Origin: Chitinophagales bacterium
Lineage (GTDB): Bacteria > Bacteroidota > Bacteroidia > Chitinophagales > JANQFB01
Length of the DNA: 50,745 nt
Direction: 5' to 3'
Assembly: GCA_028278085.1 (NCBI GenBank)
Contig: JANQFB010000325.1
Location: 1 to 50,745, forward strand
In this document: positions 32,435-41,443 of the stretch, piece by piece
Position numbering within the stretch: position 1 is the stretch's first letter
How the letters are laid out: the number at the start of each line of letters is the position of its first letter
Made by a program: the position numbers and the translations under genes
The notes under the pieces: generated by a model
Databases searched by the model: none
What the model saw: the letters and a program-made list of their open reading frames with translations, nothing else
Told to the model about the DNA's origin: nothing

Positions 32435-33436
32435 ATGTCAACCATAAAAATTGCCATCAACGGATTCGGGAGGATCGGCCGCTTATCGCTGAGAGCCTTG
32501 CTCCCCAACGACCAATGCCAGGTAGTAGCTATTAATGACCTGGCCGATAATCGAACCCTCGCTCACCTGTTCAAATATGATACGGCTCAGGGTCAATTTA
32601 TGGGGGATGTGGGTTTTGATGAAGACCATATCTCCGTCAATGGTCAATCGATCAAAGTATTTGCGGAAAGAGATCCGGCCCAATTGCCCTGGAACGATTT
32701 GGGCGTGGAACTGGTGATCGAATGCACCGGGATCTTCCGCAACCGTGAAGGGGCCTCCAAACACCTGGAAGCCGGTGCCAAAAAGGTCGTCATCTCCGCA
32801 CCCGCCAAAGGAGATATTAAAACCATTGTTTTAGGGATCAATGATGACCTGTTAACGAAAGAAGACGATATCATTTCCAATGCATCCTGTACCACCAATT
32901 GTCTGGCGCCCATGTTGCAGGTGCTGCATGACCGGTTCGAGATCCAGAAAGGATTTGTAACCACTGTTCATGCTTACACAGCGGATCAGCGGATGCAGGA
33001 TGCTCCCCACAGCGATCTCAGAAGAGCCCGGAGCGCCCCCAACAACATCGTACCGACCTCTACCGGGGCCGCGCAGGCTGTCGGGAAAGTCTTGCCGCAC
33101 CTGGCGGGCAAGCTGCATGGAAGCGCTCTGCGTGTCCCGGTGATCGACGGTTCTTTAACCGAACTGACCTGCCTGATCAAAACGGCCGTTGACGGGGAGG
33201 AGATCAACCGAACCTTTAAAGAAGCGGCGGACAACCGCCTGAAAGGCATACTCGCCTATACGGAAGAACCCTTGGTATCTGCCGACATCATCGGCAATCC
33301 GCATTCCTGCATTTTTGATGCCGGGTTGACCAACACCCTCGATAATATGGTCAAAATTACCGGATGGTATGATAACGAATTCGGTTATGCAACCCGGATC
33401 GCCGACCTGACCGCTAAATTATGTCAGCTATTCTAA
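32435..33436 (+). CDS. gap: Glyceraldehyde-3-phosphate dehydrogenase, type I
   Basis: 333 residues, the standard length. NAD-binding GFGRIGR at about 9-15; catalytic site SNASCTTNCLAP with Cys152; substrate-binding SALRVPVIDGS; and the C-terminal WYDNEFGYATR block. It oxidises glyceraldehyde-3-phosphate to 1,3-bisphosphoglycerate with NAD and phosphate in glycolysis. pgk follows after 46 bp on the same strand, so the two consecutive steps are probably one operon. Confidence 0.97.
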   Translation: MSTIKIAINGFGRIGRLSLRALLPNDQCQVVAINDLADNRTLAHLFKYDTAQGQFMGDVGFDEDHISVNGQSIKVFAERDPAQLPWNDLGVELVIECTGIFRNREGASKHLEAGAKKVVISAPAKGDIKTIVLGINDDLLTKEDDIISNASCTTNCLAPMLQVLHDRFEIQKGFVTTVHAYTADQRMQDAPHSDLRRARSAPNNIVPTSTGAAQAVGKVLPHLAGKLHGSALRVPVIDGSLTELTCLIKTAVDGEEINRTFKEAADNRLKGILAYTEEPLVSADIIGNPHSCIFDAGLTNTLDNMVKITGWYDNEFGYATRIADLTAKLCQLF

Positions 33437-33482
33437 CGACCATCGAAGGGTGGATAGCACCTAATAAGTAAAACGTATTTTC

Positions 33483-34676
33483 ATGAATACAGTAGCAGGA
33501 TTTGATTGCAGCGGAAAGAAAATGCTGGTCCGCGTGGATTTTAACGTCCCCCTCGATGAAGAGCATAAGATCCAGGATGATACCCGGATGCGAGCCGCTG
33601 CACCTACCCTCAAAAAGATTATTGGCGATGGCGGATCGGCCATTGTGATGTCCCATTTAGGGAGGCCCAAGCAAGGGCCGGAAGAAAAATTTTCGCTCAG
33701 GCATTTGGTAGGACATTTGCAGGAATTATGCGGCGCACCGGTTCGGTTTGCAGACAATTGTATTGGAGAACCTGCCGAGGAACAGGCAAATTCCCTGGCG
33801 CCAGGGGAGATCCTGCTGCTTGAAAATACCCGTTTTCATGCAGAAGAAACAGCCGGCGACCAGGATTTTGCAAAAGCTTTGGCAGCTTTGGGTGACGGCT
33901 ATGTCAACGATGCCTTTGGTACGGCCCACCGGGCTCATGCTTCGACCACCGTGGTGGCGGATTTCTTTCCCAATGACCGAAAGATGTTCGGATACCTGAT
34001 GGCCAAAGAGATCCAAAATGCCGACCAGGTATTATTGAATACCCAACATCCTTTTACCGCGATCATTGGCGGGGCAAAAGTATCCGATAAGATCCTGATC
34101 ATCGAACGACTGTTGGAAAAAGCGGATAACATCCTGATCGGAGGAGGGATGGCTTATACTTTTTTCCGGGCCAAACAAGGTCGTGTGGGCAATTCGTTGG
34201 TCGAAGAAGATAAGGTCGAACTGGCCGGGGAACTGATCCGGAAAGCGGCCGAAAAGAAAGTCTCGCTCATCCTCCCGGAAGATTCCGTCATAGCCGACGC
34301 CTTCGACAACCAGGCCAATACCGATATTTCGGATAGCGGTGCGATCCCCGATGGGTGGATGGGACTGGATATCGGTCCACAAGCCTGCAAATCTTTTAAG
34401 GAGGTGATCCTATCCTCCAAAACCTTGTTGTGGAATGGCCCGATGGGCGTATTTGAAATGGAGAACTTCGCCAAAGGTACCCGGTCGATTGCCGAAGCAG
34501 TGGCCGGAGCTACGGAGAAAGGCGCCTTTTCATTGGTCGGCGGAGGAGATTCCATGGCAGCGATTAACCAAATGGGGCTGGCGAATAAGGTCAGTTACGT
34601 ATCCACCGGCGGAGGCGCTATGCTCGAATACTTTGAAGGCAAAGAATTGCCGGGGATAAAGGCCATTTTGAATTAG
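33483..34676 (+). CDS. pgk: Phosphoglycerate kinase
   Basis: 397 residues. Signature blocks: [10 protein letters not shown] near the N-terminus, [53 protein letters not shown] and [13 protein letters not shown] near the C-terminus. It transfers phosphate from 1,3-bisphosphoglycerate to ADP. It is the natural partner of gap upstream and is cytoplasmic. Length and motifs are normal. Confidence 0.98.
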   Translation: MNTVAGFDCSGKKMLVRVDFNVPLDEEHKIQDDTRMRAAAPTLKKIIGDGGSAIVMSHLGRPKQGPEEKFSLRHLVGHLQELCGAPVRFADNCIGEPAEEQANSLAPGEILLLENTRFHAEETAGDQDFAKALAALGDGYVNDAFGTAHRAHASTTVVADFFPNDRKMFGYLMAKEIQNADQVLLNTQHPFTAIIGGAKVSDKILIIERLLEKADNILIGGGMAYTFFRAKQGRVGNSLVEEDKVELAGELIRKAAEKKVSLILPEDSVIADAFDNQANTDISDSGAIPDGWMGLDIGPQACKSFKEVILSSKTLLWNGPMGVFEMENFAKGTRSIAEAVAGATEKGAFSLVGGGDSMAAINQMGLANKVSYVSTGGGAMLEYFEGKELPGIKAILN

Positions 34677-34848
34677 GCCTTTAATATTCCGTCTGGAAAT
34701 TTGGGAAATTGCCGATTTTGTCATAGGTTGCCGCTTGGTCATAATTACCGGTTAATATGTATTTTTTTGCTATTATGAAGTCCGCAGCCAATTGGTATCT
34801 TGACCCCGGGAAATAGACAGATTTTCACAACACATAAAAATTACAATC

Positions 34849-35874
34849 ATGGCAAAAACCGTTACAAATAAGCCTAAACTGACCCGGATCCTATCCATCG
34901 ACGGTGGCGGGATCAGAGGCATCATACCGGGCCAGATCCTGGTAAGCTTAGAGAAAATGTTGCAGCAAAAAACCGGGAAACGGGGGCTGCATATATCTGA
35001 TTGTTTTGATCTGATTGCCGGCACCAGTACCGGCGGCATACTAACCTGCGCTATCCTGGCGCCTGAGAAAGTCGGGTCTGCCAAGCCGAAATTCACGGCC
35101 CAGGAAGTAGTGGATCTTTACCTGGAAAGGGGTGATGAGATCTTTGAAATACCATTGATGCATAAGATCAAGTCAGGTGGCGGAATACTGGATGAGAAGT
35201 ATCCGGCAGACGGTTTGGAAGAAGCCTTGCAGGATTATTTCCAGGAGCTTTGGCTCAGTGATCTGATCAAGCCCTGCCTGATTACCTCCTATGATATCAA
35301 AAGAAGGAGAGCGCATTTCTTTACACAAGTAGATGCGAAACAAACACCTTCCCGTAACTACCGGGTGAGGGATGTGGCCAGGGCTACTTCAGCCGCACCT
35401 ACCTATTTTGAGTGTGCCCGGGTAAAATCGAAGACCAATATCACCTATCCCTTGGTTGATGGCGGTACATTTGCCAATAATCCCACCCTATGTGCCTATG
35501 CGGAAGTGCGGGATCTGTTCAAAAAACACGCCACCGATATAGCGATCTTATCCCTGGGAACAGGCCATACCAGCAAATCCTATTCCTACAAAGAGGCTAA
35601 AAACTGGGGAATGGCAGAATGGATCAAGCCGGTGATCGATATCATGATGGCCGGTGTGTCCGAAACTGTCGATTACCAGATCCACCAGATCTATGAAGCT
35701 GTCGATAAGCCGGATCAATATCTCAGGATCAATCCCTCCCTCGTAGGTACGGATGTCAACCCGGATATGGATGATGCAACCACGGAAAACCTCCAGGCAT
35801 TGAGAGAACTGGGCACCGAAACCGCCCAGAATTATGAAGAGCAACTGAAAAAATTCATTGATCTGATCATTTAA
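34849..35874 (+). CDS. Patatin-like phospholipase
   Basis: 341 residues. ILSIDGGGIRGIIPG (oxyanion hole, about 15-29), GTSTGG with catalytic Ser60, and VDGGTFANNPT with catalytic Asp near 204 give the full patatin Ser-Asp dyad. It should hydrolyse acyl esters of membrane lipids. Such enzymes also serve as defence effectors, but no nucleotide cyclase or sensor lies beside this one, so a housekeeping lipase is the simpler reading. It has its own promoter region (170 bp after pgk). No signal peptide. Confidence 0.88.
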   Translation: MAKTVTNKPKLTRILSIDGGGIRGIIPGQILVSLEKMLQQKTGKRGLHISDCFDLIAGTSTGGILTCAILAPEKVGSAKPKFTAQEVVDLYLERGDEIFEIPLMHKIKSGGGILDEKYPADGLEEALQDYFQELWLSDLIKPCLITSYDIKRRRAHFFTQVDAKQTPSRNYRVRDVARATSAAPTYFECARVKSKTNITYPLVDGGTFANNPTLCAYAEVRDLFKKHATDIAILSLGTGHTSKSYSYKEAKNWGMAEWIKPVIDIMMAGVSETVDYQIHQIYEAVDKPDQYLRINPSLVGTDVNPDMDDATTENLQALRELGTETAQNYEEQLKKFIDLII

Positions 35875-36016
35875 GGAGATTTCCCCCAACCCTGCCATTT
35901 TATATCCTTAAATTTGCTTGCTGGCCGGTCATCGTATTTCCATGAAAAATTGTAAATTGTTCCGGGCTGGAATAAATGGATCATATTCCTTCCGCTTTGG
36001 ATCAAAATAATTGTAT

Positions 36017-37972
36017 ATGAAACGAAGTATTGTCCTAATCATTTCCTTGTTGTTTTGGAATGGTCTGTTGGCTAACATGATGAATCATCGGATAGCAATA
36101 AAACCCTGGCCTCACTTTTTATCCGGCCAGGCATTCCTTACCATGCATCTCCCGGCGAAAGATTCTTATAATAAATGTATCAAAGAAGGGGATGCGGCCT
36201 ACCAGGCTAAGAATTACAGGTCTGCGAAAGTATGGTATCAGAAGGCAGCAGAACTCAAGCCGGATGAGTACTATCCCAAACAGATGTTGGAAAGCATCAA
36301 AGCCATTGAAGACGACCGCGCCAAAGAAAAGGCTTTCAAAGCATTCCTGGGTAAGGCCAATGCTGCCTTTAAAGCCGCCAAATACGATACGGCGGAAATT
36401 TTGTATAACCAGGCCTTGCTGAAGGATCCCGAAAGTAAGACCATTAATCAGCGCCTGGAATCCATTGCCAATAAACGGAAACGATACAAAGAGCTGATGG
36501 AGGAGGCCCAAACGGAACTGGGCCAACCGAAACCGGATTATGCCAAGATCAAAAGCGCATTGACAGATGCGCAGACCACCTGGCCCAAAGCCACGGAACC
36601 CCAGAAAATGCTGGATGTCATCGCCCGTGTGGAATCCGGGAAAGTCAAGCCCCAAAAATCACTGGAGGAGGGCGCTAATTTTTATAACCAGGGTCGATAC
36701 GAGCAGGCGGAATCCAAATTTACCGAAGTCATTTATGCCGATCCCGGTAATCATAAGGCTTATGAATTCCGGGGGATGACGAGGAGAAACCTGGGTGACC
36801 ATCAGGCTGCAGCAGGGGATTTTGACAAAGCCATCGCCATTAAGGTGGAAGATCATAACATCTACCACAAGCTGGGCTGGGCCAAAATGGCGGCGGATGA
36901 TTCCACCGGCTTGATTGCGGTGTGGAGTCAAGCCATTGCCATGCAGCCCGATGATTCCATTGCTTATATAGAGCGGGCTAAAACAAAGCAATATTACCGG
37001 CAAGACTATACCGGCGCCATCAAAGACCTCGATAAGGCCGTGAAGATCGCCCCGGAATACGGTGAAGCATATTACTTACGCGGCTATATGAATAAGCTAA
37101 CAGGAAATTTCAAGCAGGCAAAAGTCGACTATAACATGGCCTTGAAACTGGGGTATAATGACAAAGAGTTCATTAACCGGGAATTAAGGGAAATGGAAAC
37201 CATTGAAGAACGGAAAACCGCCAGCGCCAAGAGAGCTGAAGATCGGCAAAAGATGAAATCCCATAAAGGGCCCACCAAAGAGATGAAGATCTTATCGGCA
37301 AAAGCCAATATCAGGAATTCGAAATTTAGTTTCGGGGAAACCGATAAGAATATCATTGCCAGGCTCCAATTCGGGAATTCGGTGGAAGTCAAATCACAAG
37401 ACGAGGAATGGGCTACCCTTGTTTACGAAGGGAAAGAACGGTTTACCCTGGTGGAAAATATAGGAACGGCTGAAGATTTCACGGCTATTGAAAAGGTCCT
37501 GGCTAATCCCGATGCCGCCAAAGTGCTCAACCGGGGTCATTATCGCCTGGCGGTAAAAAACTATATTGCCAAACAACCCAATAAATGGCAGGTTTATGGG
37601 CAACCGGAATCTTCCAGGTTCAATAAAGCCGTCGAAGGCCGGTTTTCCCTGCCCAGGGAAATGGATATTGCCTGTATCATTGAAACGCAGGGCAGGGGCC
37701 GGTTGCTGGTATTCAATTTCGGAGAGACCAATCAAGCGGATTTGGTTTTCTCCAAAGACCTACCGGACGAATTCCATATGTGGAAAGTGCCCAAAGGCTC
37801 GAGAGGAACCCGGTGGGTCAATGCCGAATTTAAAAAGCTCCCTGGCAAGATGGCTGCAAAACTGGAGGTTTATGACGCTATATATGTCAAACCCGTGAAG
37901 GAAGGAACAGGCCAAAAAGGTTTTTTGATCCTGTACGATGGGTTTGAGTTCCAGGAATTTATCAAAAAGTAA
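36017..37972 (+). CDS. TPR-repeat lipid- or envelope-associated protein of unknown function
   Basis: 651 residues from ATG 36017 (a TTG two codons upstream is possible), with a signal peptide (RSIVLIISLLFWNGLLANMM). TPR-like units cover about 50-400 (AYQAKNYRSAKVWYQKAAEL, YDTAEILYNQALLKDPESKT, RYEQAESKFTEVIYADPGNH). Then comes a basic linker (TASAKRAEDRQKMKSHKGPT), a segment like an SH3 domain (FGNSVEVKSQDEEWATLVYE), and a C-terminal beta-rich domain (LVFNFGETNQADLVFSKDLP, FLILYDGFEFQEF). The combination is not one I can name; a periplasmic scaffold is plausible. A TAAATTTG promoter-like box lies at 35909-35916. Confidence 0.7.
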   Translation: MKRSIVLIISLLFWNGLLANMMNHRIAIKPWPHFLSGQAFLTMHLPAKDSYNKCIKEGDAAYQAKNYRSAKVWYQKAAELKPDEYYPKQMLESIKAIEDDRAKEKAFKAFLGKANAAFKAAKYDTAEILYNQALLKDPESKTINQRLESIANKRKRYKELMEEAQTELGQPKPDYAKIKSALTDAQTTWPKATEPQKMLDVIARVESGKVKPQKSLEEGANFYNQGRYEQAESKFTEVIYADPGNHKAYEFRGMTRRNLGDHQAAAGDFDKAIAIKVEDHNIYHKLGWAKMAADDSTGLIAVWSQAIAMQPDDSIAYIERAKTKQYYRQDYTGAIKDLDKAVKIAPEYGEAYYLRGYMNKLTGNFKQAKVDYNMALKLGYNDKEFINRELREMETIEERKTASAKRAEDRQKMKSHKGPTKEMKILSAKANIRNSKFSFGETDKNIIARLQFGNSVEVKSQDEEWATLVYEGKERFTLVENIGTAEDFTAIEKVLANPDAAKVLNRGHYRLAVKNYIAKQPNKWQVYGQPESSRFNKAVEGRFSLPREMDIACIIETQGRGRLLVFNFGETNQADLVFSKDLPDEFHMWKVPKGSRGTRWVNAEFKKLPGKMAAKLEVYDAIYVKPVKEGTGQKGFLILYDGFEFQEFIKK

Positions 37973-38022
37973 ATATTTTGCCGGGATACCACGATCATTT
38001 ATTCCGGATCCGGATAAAAAAA

Positions 38023-38038
38023 GCCCGGCTTGCCAGGC
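38023..38038. terminator. Bidirectional terminator candidate between convergent genes
   Basis: GCCCGGC (38023-38029) and GCCAGGC (38032-38038) pair with one mismatch around a 2-nt loop. The hairpin is flanked by seven As on the left and a short T-rich run on the right. It lies between stops at 37972 (plus) and 38088 (minus). A second palindrome TCCGGATCCGGA sits at about 38003-38014. Confidence 0.5.
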
Positions 38039-38087
38039 GTTTATCTTTCCTAAGCAAGCTGAGCTTAATTGTATATTCGGATCTCGC

Positions 38088-39326
38088 CTAAAGTCCGGAT
38101 CCGCCGTTTAAATATACCTTCTTAGTCACCATACCTTTTGGGGTCTCGATTACGGTTATATAGAGACCTGAATTGATATCACGCATCACAACCCTGTTGC
38201 GTGGCTGGTTCTGGACATTTTGATGGATCATCTGCCCCTGGGCATTGAAAACCTTGATCACGGCAGGTAAATTTCCCGGTTGATCAAAATCGACCGCGAT
38301 AGTGTTGTGAACACGATATACCCGGATATCATTGTCCAGAGGAATGGGATCGGCAACATTCATAATTACCCCATCTTTTAAGGTAATCTCATCCGATGGA
38401 TCTGATAAAGTATTCATCGTCGCTTGGGTTCCGTCAGCTACCGATAAAACAAAAATTTTATACGGCGTATCATTTTCAATAGGGTCGCCATTCCTATCCA
38501 GTGATTCAAAGCTCTGGGAAATATTGGCCCCTGTTTTATCAACCCTTGTATACCAGCCTGACATAAGAGCACTGGCCGTACCAACATCGAAAGCACCGGC
38601 ATCGGCTGCCTTGACGGCTATAACCCTGTAATGATCCACTTTATTTTCGTCGGCAGCCTTATCAAAGGATACCTGAAGATCACTCTTATCCCCATTGTCA
38701 CCGATATCTGCTACAGACAAATTGGAAATAGCGCCGGCCGAAATGACCGCCCCACCGGTAGCTCCGGCTAAAATGGATTGATCGGGTATATCCTCGAAGG
38801 CATAATCCTTTATCGTGAATTCATCGGCAAAGCTGTGAACATCCAGTCGGGCCCAGCCATAATGAATATTACCCCCTACTTCCAATTGCAATCCCATATA
38901 CTTATCGACGGCGCCACCCCATTGTCCGCCACCGCCATAAGAATAGGAGGTAAAACTCTTGAGTAGCCCTCCTTCGCCCCAATCCCAGGTGGAGAAAGGC
39001 CCAAGATAGGTTCCGATGTTTACATTATGGTCTAATTCTATGATTTTGCCAGAGTCCCATAGACACTTGTTCTGATTTTGGGCATCGACCGATATTTTTT
39101 TAACTGGAATACCAACAGTCGTAAAGGTGCTGTATGTGATCTTATAATCAATCGTACCGTCATTATTCAGGTCCAGTTCATATTCGTCGCCATTGCTGTT
39201 GTAAGTTACGTCAGGATCGATATCCGTGTACTGAATAGCCCCCTGTGCGGGCTGTATCATTCCAACCAGTGTTCCGGCAATGGCAGAGTAAGCGCTTAAA
39301 TGTTTTCGTAAAAGTTTTTTCTTCAT
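38088..39326 (-). CDS. Secreted protein with T9SS sorting domain
   Basis: 412 residues from ATG 39326; an in-frame TTG 14 codons earlier is less likely because the signal sequence starts MKKKLLRKHLSAYSAIAGTL and runs to PAQGA. The first part has a Ca-binding-like DLNNDGTIDYKI stretch. The middle is a beta-rich region (GGGGQWGGAVDKYMGLQLEV, HYGWARLDVHSFADEFTIKD), and then a fibronectin-III-like part (DNGDKSDLQVSFDKAADENK). The end (RVYRVHNTIAVDFDQPGNLP, INSGLYITVIETPKGMVTKK) is a T9SS type A sorting domain. It is probably a surface adhesin or binding protein. Confidence 0.78.
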   Translation of the reverse strand: MKKKLLRKHLSAYSAIAGTLVGMIQPAQGAIQYTDIDPDVTYNSNGDEYELDLNNDGTIDYKITYSTFTTVGIPVKKISVDAQNQNKCLWDSGKIIELDHNVNIGTYLGPFSTWDWGEGGLLKSFTSYSYGGGGQWGGAVDKYMGLQLEVGGNIHYGWARLDVHSFADEFTIKDYAFEDIPDQSILAGATGGAVISAGAISNLSVADIGDNGDKSDLQVSFDKAADENKVDHYRVIAVKAADAGAFDVGTASALMSGWYTRVDKTGANISQSFESLDRNGDPIENDTPYKIFVLSVADGTQATMNTLSDPSDEITLKDGVIMNVADPIPLDNDIRVYRVHNTIAVDFDQPGNLPAVIKVFNAQGQMIHQNVQNQPRNRVVMRDINSGLYITVIETPKGMVTKKVYLNGGSGL

Positions 39327-39678
39327 AATAAATTTTGTGTTAAGAAATCTTATAAACCGACTAGCCAACTGTATAGATAAATCAAAATTTAGCCGTCAGT
39401 CACAAATATATCTCCGTCGTTATCCTGAAAAAACAACGAATTCATAATCGGTCGGAATTTGATTGGATTGGTGCAAGTTGGCTTTGAATTCGGATTACCC
39501 GCCCAGATAGATCCTGATGTTCGGCAAAGACCATGGTTCGTGCCCCCACCACAAGACCTTTCCCTCCTAATCAATTGATAATCAAATCGGTAGTCTGTGG
39601 AAAACTTTTTTGAAAAAGAATTTTGGTTATTTGTGGTAAAAAGTGGTAATTTGTGGGAGATTTCGAAATCATTTAGGA
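39327..39678. other. Gene-free stretch upstream of mraZ
   Basis: It is divergent between the T9SS gene and mraZ. The right end carries the MraZ boxes. The left part is AT-rich with no exact TAnnTTTG element on the minus strand and no strong hairpin. A minus-strand frame at 39389-39721 overlaps mraZ and is chance. Confidence 0.5.
39623..39657 (+). promoter_or_regulatory. MraZ-box repeats upstream of mraZ
   Basis: GTGGT at 39633-39637, GTGGT at 39643-39647 and GTGGG at 39653-39657 are in exact 10-bp register; TTGGT at 39623-39627 is a weak fourth copy. This fits the known MraZ operator, direct GTGG-type repeats at 10-bp spacing read by ring-shaped MraZ. The last box ends 21 bp before the mraZ ATG, so the boxes probably overlap the promoter or early leader of the whole dcw cluster and give autorepression. 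Confidence 0.8.
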
Positions 39679-40140
39679 ATGACGCGCTTTCTGGGGGAAT
39701 ACGATTGCAAAATCGATGCAAAAGGCCGGGTTATGATGCCTACGGCCCTAATGAGGCAATTGCCTCCGGAAGCACAGGAGCGATTCGTGATCAACAGGGG
39801 CTTTGAGCAATGCATAACCCTTTATCCCTTCAATGAATGGGAATTGATCAGCGCGGAAGTGAATCAATTGAATCTATATGTGAAAAAGAACCGGGATTTT
39901 GTCCGCTACTTCTATCGGGGAGCTACGGAATTAGGGCTGGACGGGCACAATCGCCTGCTGATCCCGAAAAGGTTGATCGAATATGCCAAGATTGCCAAGG
40001 AGCTGGTTTTGTTTGCCTATTCCAACAGGATTGAGATCTGGGCCAAAGACCTGTACGACAACCTGTTGACCGATGAGCCGGAAGACTTCGCAAACCTGGC
40101 CGAAGAGGTTATGGGAGACAAAAACGAGGAACAAGAGTAG
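39679..40140 (+). CDS. mraZ: MraZ transcriptional regulator
   Basis: 153 residues from ATG 39679, with AGGA just upstream; in-frame codons upstream lie in the operator. It has the doubled SpoVT/AbrB-like fold: FLGEYDCKIDAKGRVMMPTA (first half) and GATELGLDGHNRLLIPKRLI (second half). MraZ forms rings that bind repeats in its own promoter and controls the dcw genes that follow. It is the first gene of the cluster. Confidence 0.95.
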   Translation: MTRFLGEYDCKIDAKGRVMMPTALMRQLPPEAQERFVINRGFEQCITLYPFNEWELISAEVNQLNLYVKKNRDFVRYFYRGATELGLDGHNRLLIPKRLIEYAKIAKELVLFAYSNRIEIWAKDLYDNLLTDEPEDFANLAEEVMGDKNEEQE

Positions 40141-40184
40141 CGCCATAATTATGGGGATTCTGCGAACTAAACCAACCATCGACA

Positions 40185-41090
40185 TTGGCTGCCAAATATC
40201 ATGATCCGGTATTGCTGCATACATGTGTGGAAGGGTTGGCCATAAAGGAAAACGGGATCTATGTCGACGCCACCTTTGGAGGCGGAGGTCATAGCAAAGC
40301 GATCCTGGAACACTTGAAAAACGGAAAACTGATCGCATTCGACCAGGATAAGGATGCGGTACAAAACATTTGGGATGATGAAAGATTGTTATTGATCCGC
40401 CAAAACTTCAGGTACTTGAAGCAATACTTACGGCTGCACCACATTGAACAAGTAGATGGCATTTTAGCTGACCTGGGTATTTCCTCCCATCAGATCGACA
40501 CGCCTGAACGGGGATTCTCTACCCGTTTTGATGCGGCCCTTGACATGCGGATGAACCAATCTACCGGGATAACCGCCCGCGAGATCCTTAACCAATACAC
40601 TACTGCTCAGCTACAGGATATTTTCAGCCGCTATGGGGAGATCCGGAATGCCAAAACGCTGGCTGCGGCGATCAGATCCGCCAGAGAAGTGAGGCCAATT
40701 GTTACCGGGGGCGATCTTAAAGCGATCATTGATCCGCTGGTGAAAGAAAGGAGGCAAAAATATTTTGCCCAGGTCTACCAGGCCTTACGCATTGAAGTGA
40801 ACGACGAAGTCGGGGCCCTGTGTGATTTCCTCAACCAAAGTGTGGAAGTGCTAAAACCCGGAGGCAGGTTGGTTGTGATCTCCTATCATTCCCTGGAAGA
40901 CAGGCTGGTCAAGAATATGATCAAAAGAGGCAATCTCGAAGGAGAGGTTGAAAAAGACTTTTACGGAAGGCCTTATTTCCCGCTGACACCTGTAAATAAA
41001 AGACCCATCGTCCCCGACGGATCGGAGATCAGCAGGAACCCGAGGGCCAGAAGTGCAAAACTCAGGATCGCCATCAGGCAGGCAGGATGA
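40185..41090 (+). CDS. rsmH: 16S rRNA (cytosine-1402-N4)-methyltransferase
   Basis: 301 residues. AAKYHDPVLLHTCVEGL at the N-terminus, SAM-binding VDATFGGGGHSKAIL, ILADLGISSHQID, ERGFSTRFDAALDMRM and VISYHSLEDRLVK are the family blocks. It methylates C1402 of 16S rRNA. The start is TTG: reading back in frame there is a TAA at 40146-40148 and no ATG in between. The ATG at 40151 is in another frame and closes after 17 codons. It overlaps ftsL by 4 bp (ATGA). Confidence 0.95.
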   Translation: MAAKYHDPVLLHTCVEGLAIKENGIYVDATFGGGGHSKAILEHLKNGKLIAFDQDKDAVQNIWDDERLLLIRQNFRYLKQYLRLHHIEQVDGILADLGISSHQIDTPERGFSTRFDAALDMRMNQSTGITAREILNQYTTAQLQDIFSRYGEIRNAKTLAAAIRSAREVRPIVTGGDLKAIIDPLVKERRQKYFAQVYQALRIEVNDEVGALCDFLNQSVEVLKPGGRLVVISYHSLEDRLVKNMIKRGNLEGEVEKDFYGRPYFPLTPVNKRPIVPDGSEISRNPRARSAKLRIAIRQAG

Positions 41091-41443
41091 ATACTTATAA
41101 AAATACCGTCAGCGGCAAGCGGGCCAAAGCCACCAGGTTTTTGGAACTGCTGGATATCGGCTACTACCTGAGCTATGAGAAGGTATTTGGCAACCTGGCC
41201 TTCCTGCTTTTCGGGGTGGTATTGGCCATGTTCTATATCTGGAATTCGCACCAAACGGAGAAGATGATCCGGGAAATGAATAAAATGAACAAAGATCTGA
41301 AAGAATTGAGGTGGGAATATATGAGTAAAAAGTCAGAGCTCATGTTCAGGAGCAAGCAATCCGAGGTGGCGCGAAGTGTGGCTCCCCTGGGCATCATGGA
41401 ATTAAGAACCCCACCTAAGAAAATCCAGGTCTTCCCGAAATGA
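41087..41443 (+). CDS. ftsL: Cell division protein FtsL-like
   Basis: 118 residues with a basic N-terminus, one membrane helix at about 43-62 (LAFLLFGVVLAMFYIWN) and a following coiled coil (MIREMNKMNKDLKELRWEYM). This is the Bacteroidota FtsL layout. It should form the FtsQLB complex that activates FtsWI at the septum. It overlaps rsmH and ftsI by four bases each, indicating translational coupling. The sequence is poorly conserved, so the name rests on topology and position. Confidence 0.85.
   Translation: MNTYKNTVSGKRAKATRFLELLDIGYYLSYEKVFGNLAFLLFGVVLAMFYIWNSHQTEKMIREMNKMNKDLKELRWEYMSKKSELMFRSKQSEVARSVAPLGIMELRTPPKKIQVFPK

Noticed and set aside
34849..35874. CBASS-type defence effector (patatin)
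   Set aside because: No cyclase or other defence gene lies beside it; the neighbours are glycolytic and TPR genes, so a defence role is unsupported.
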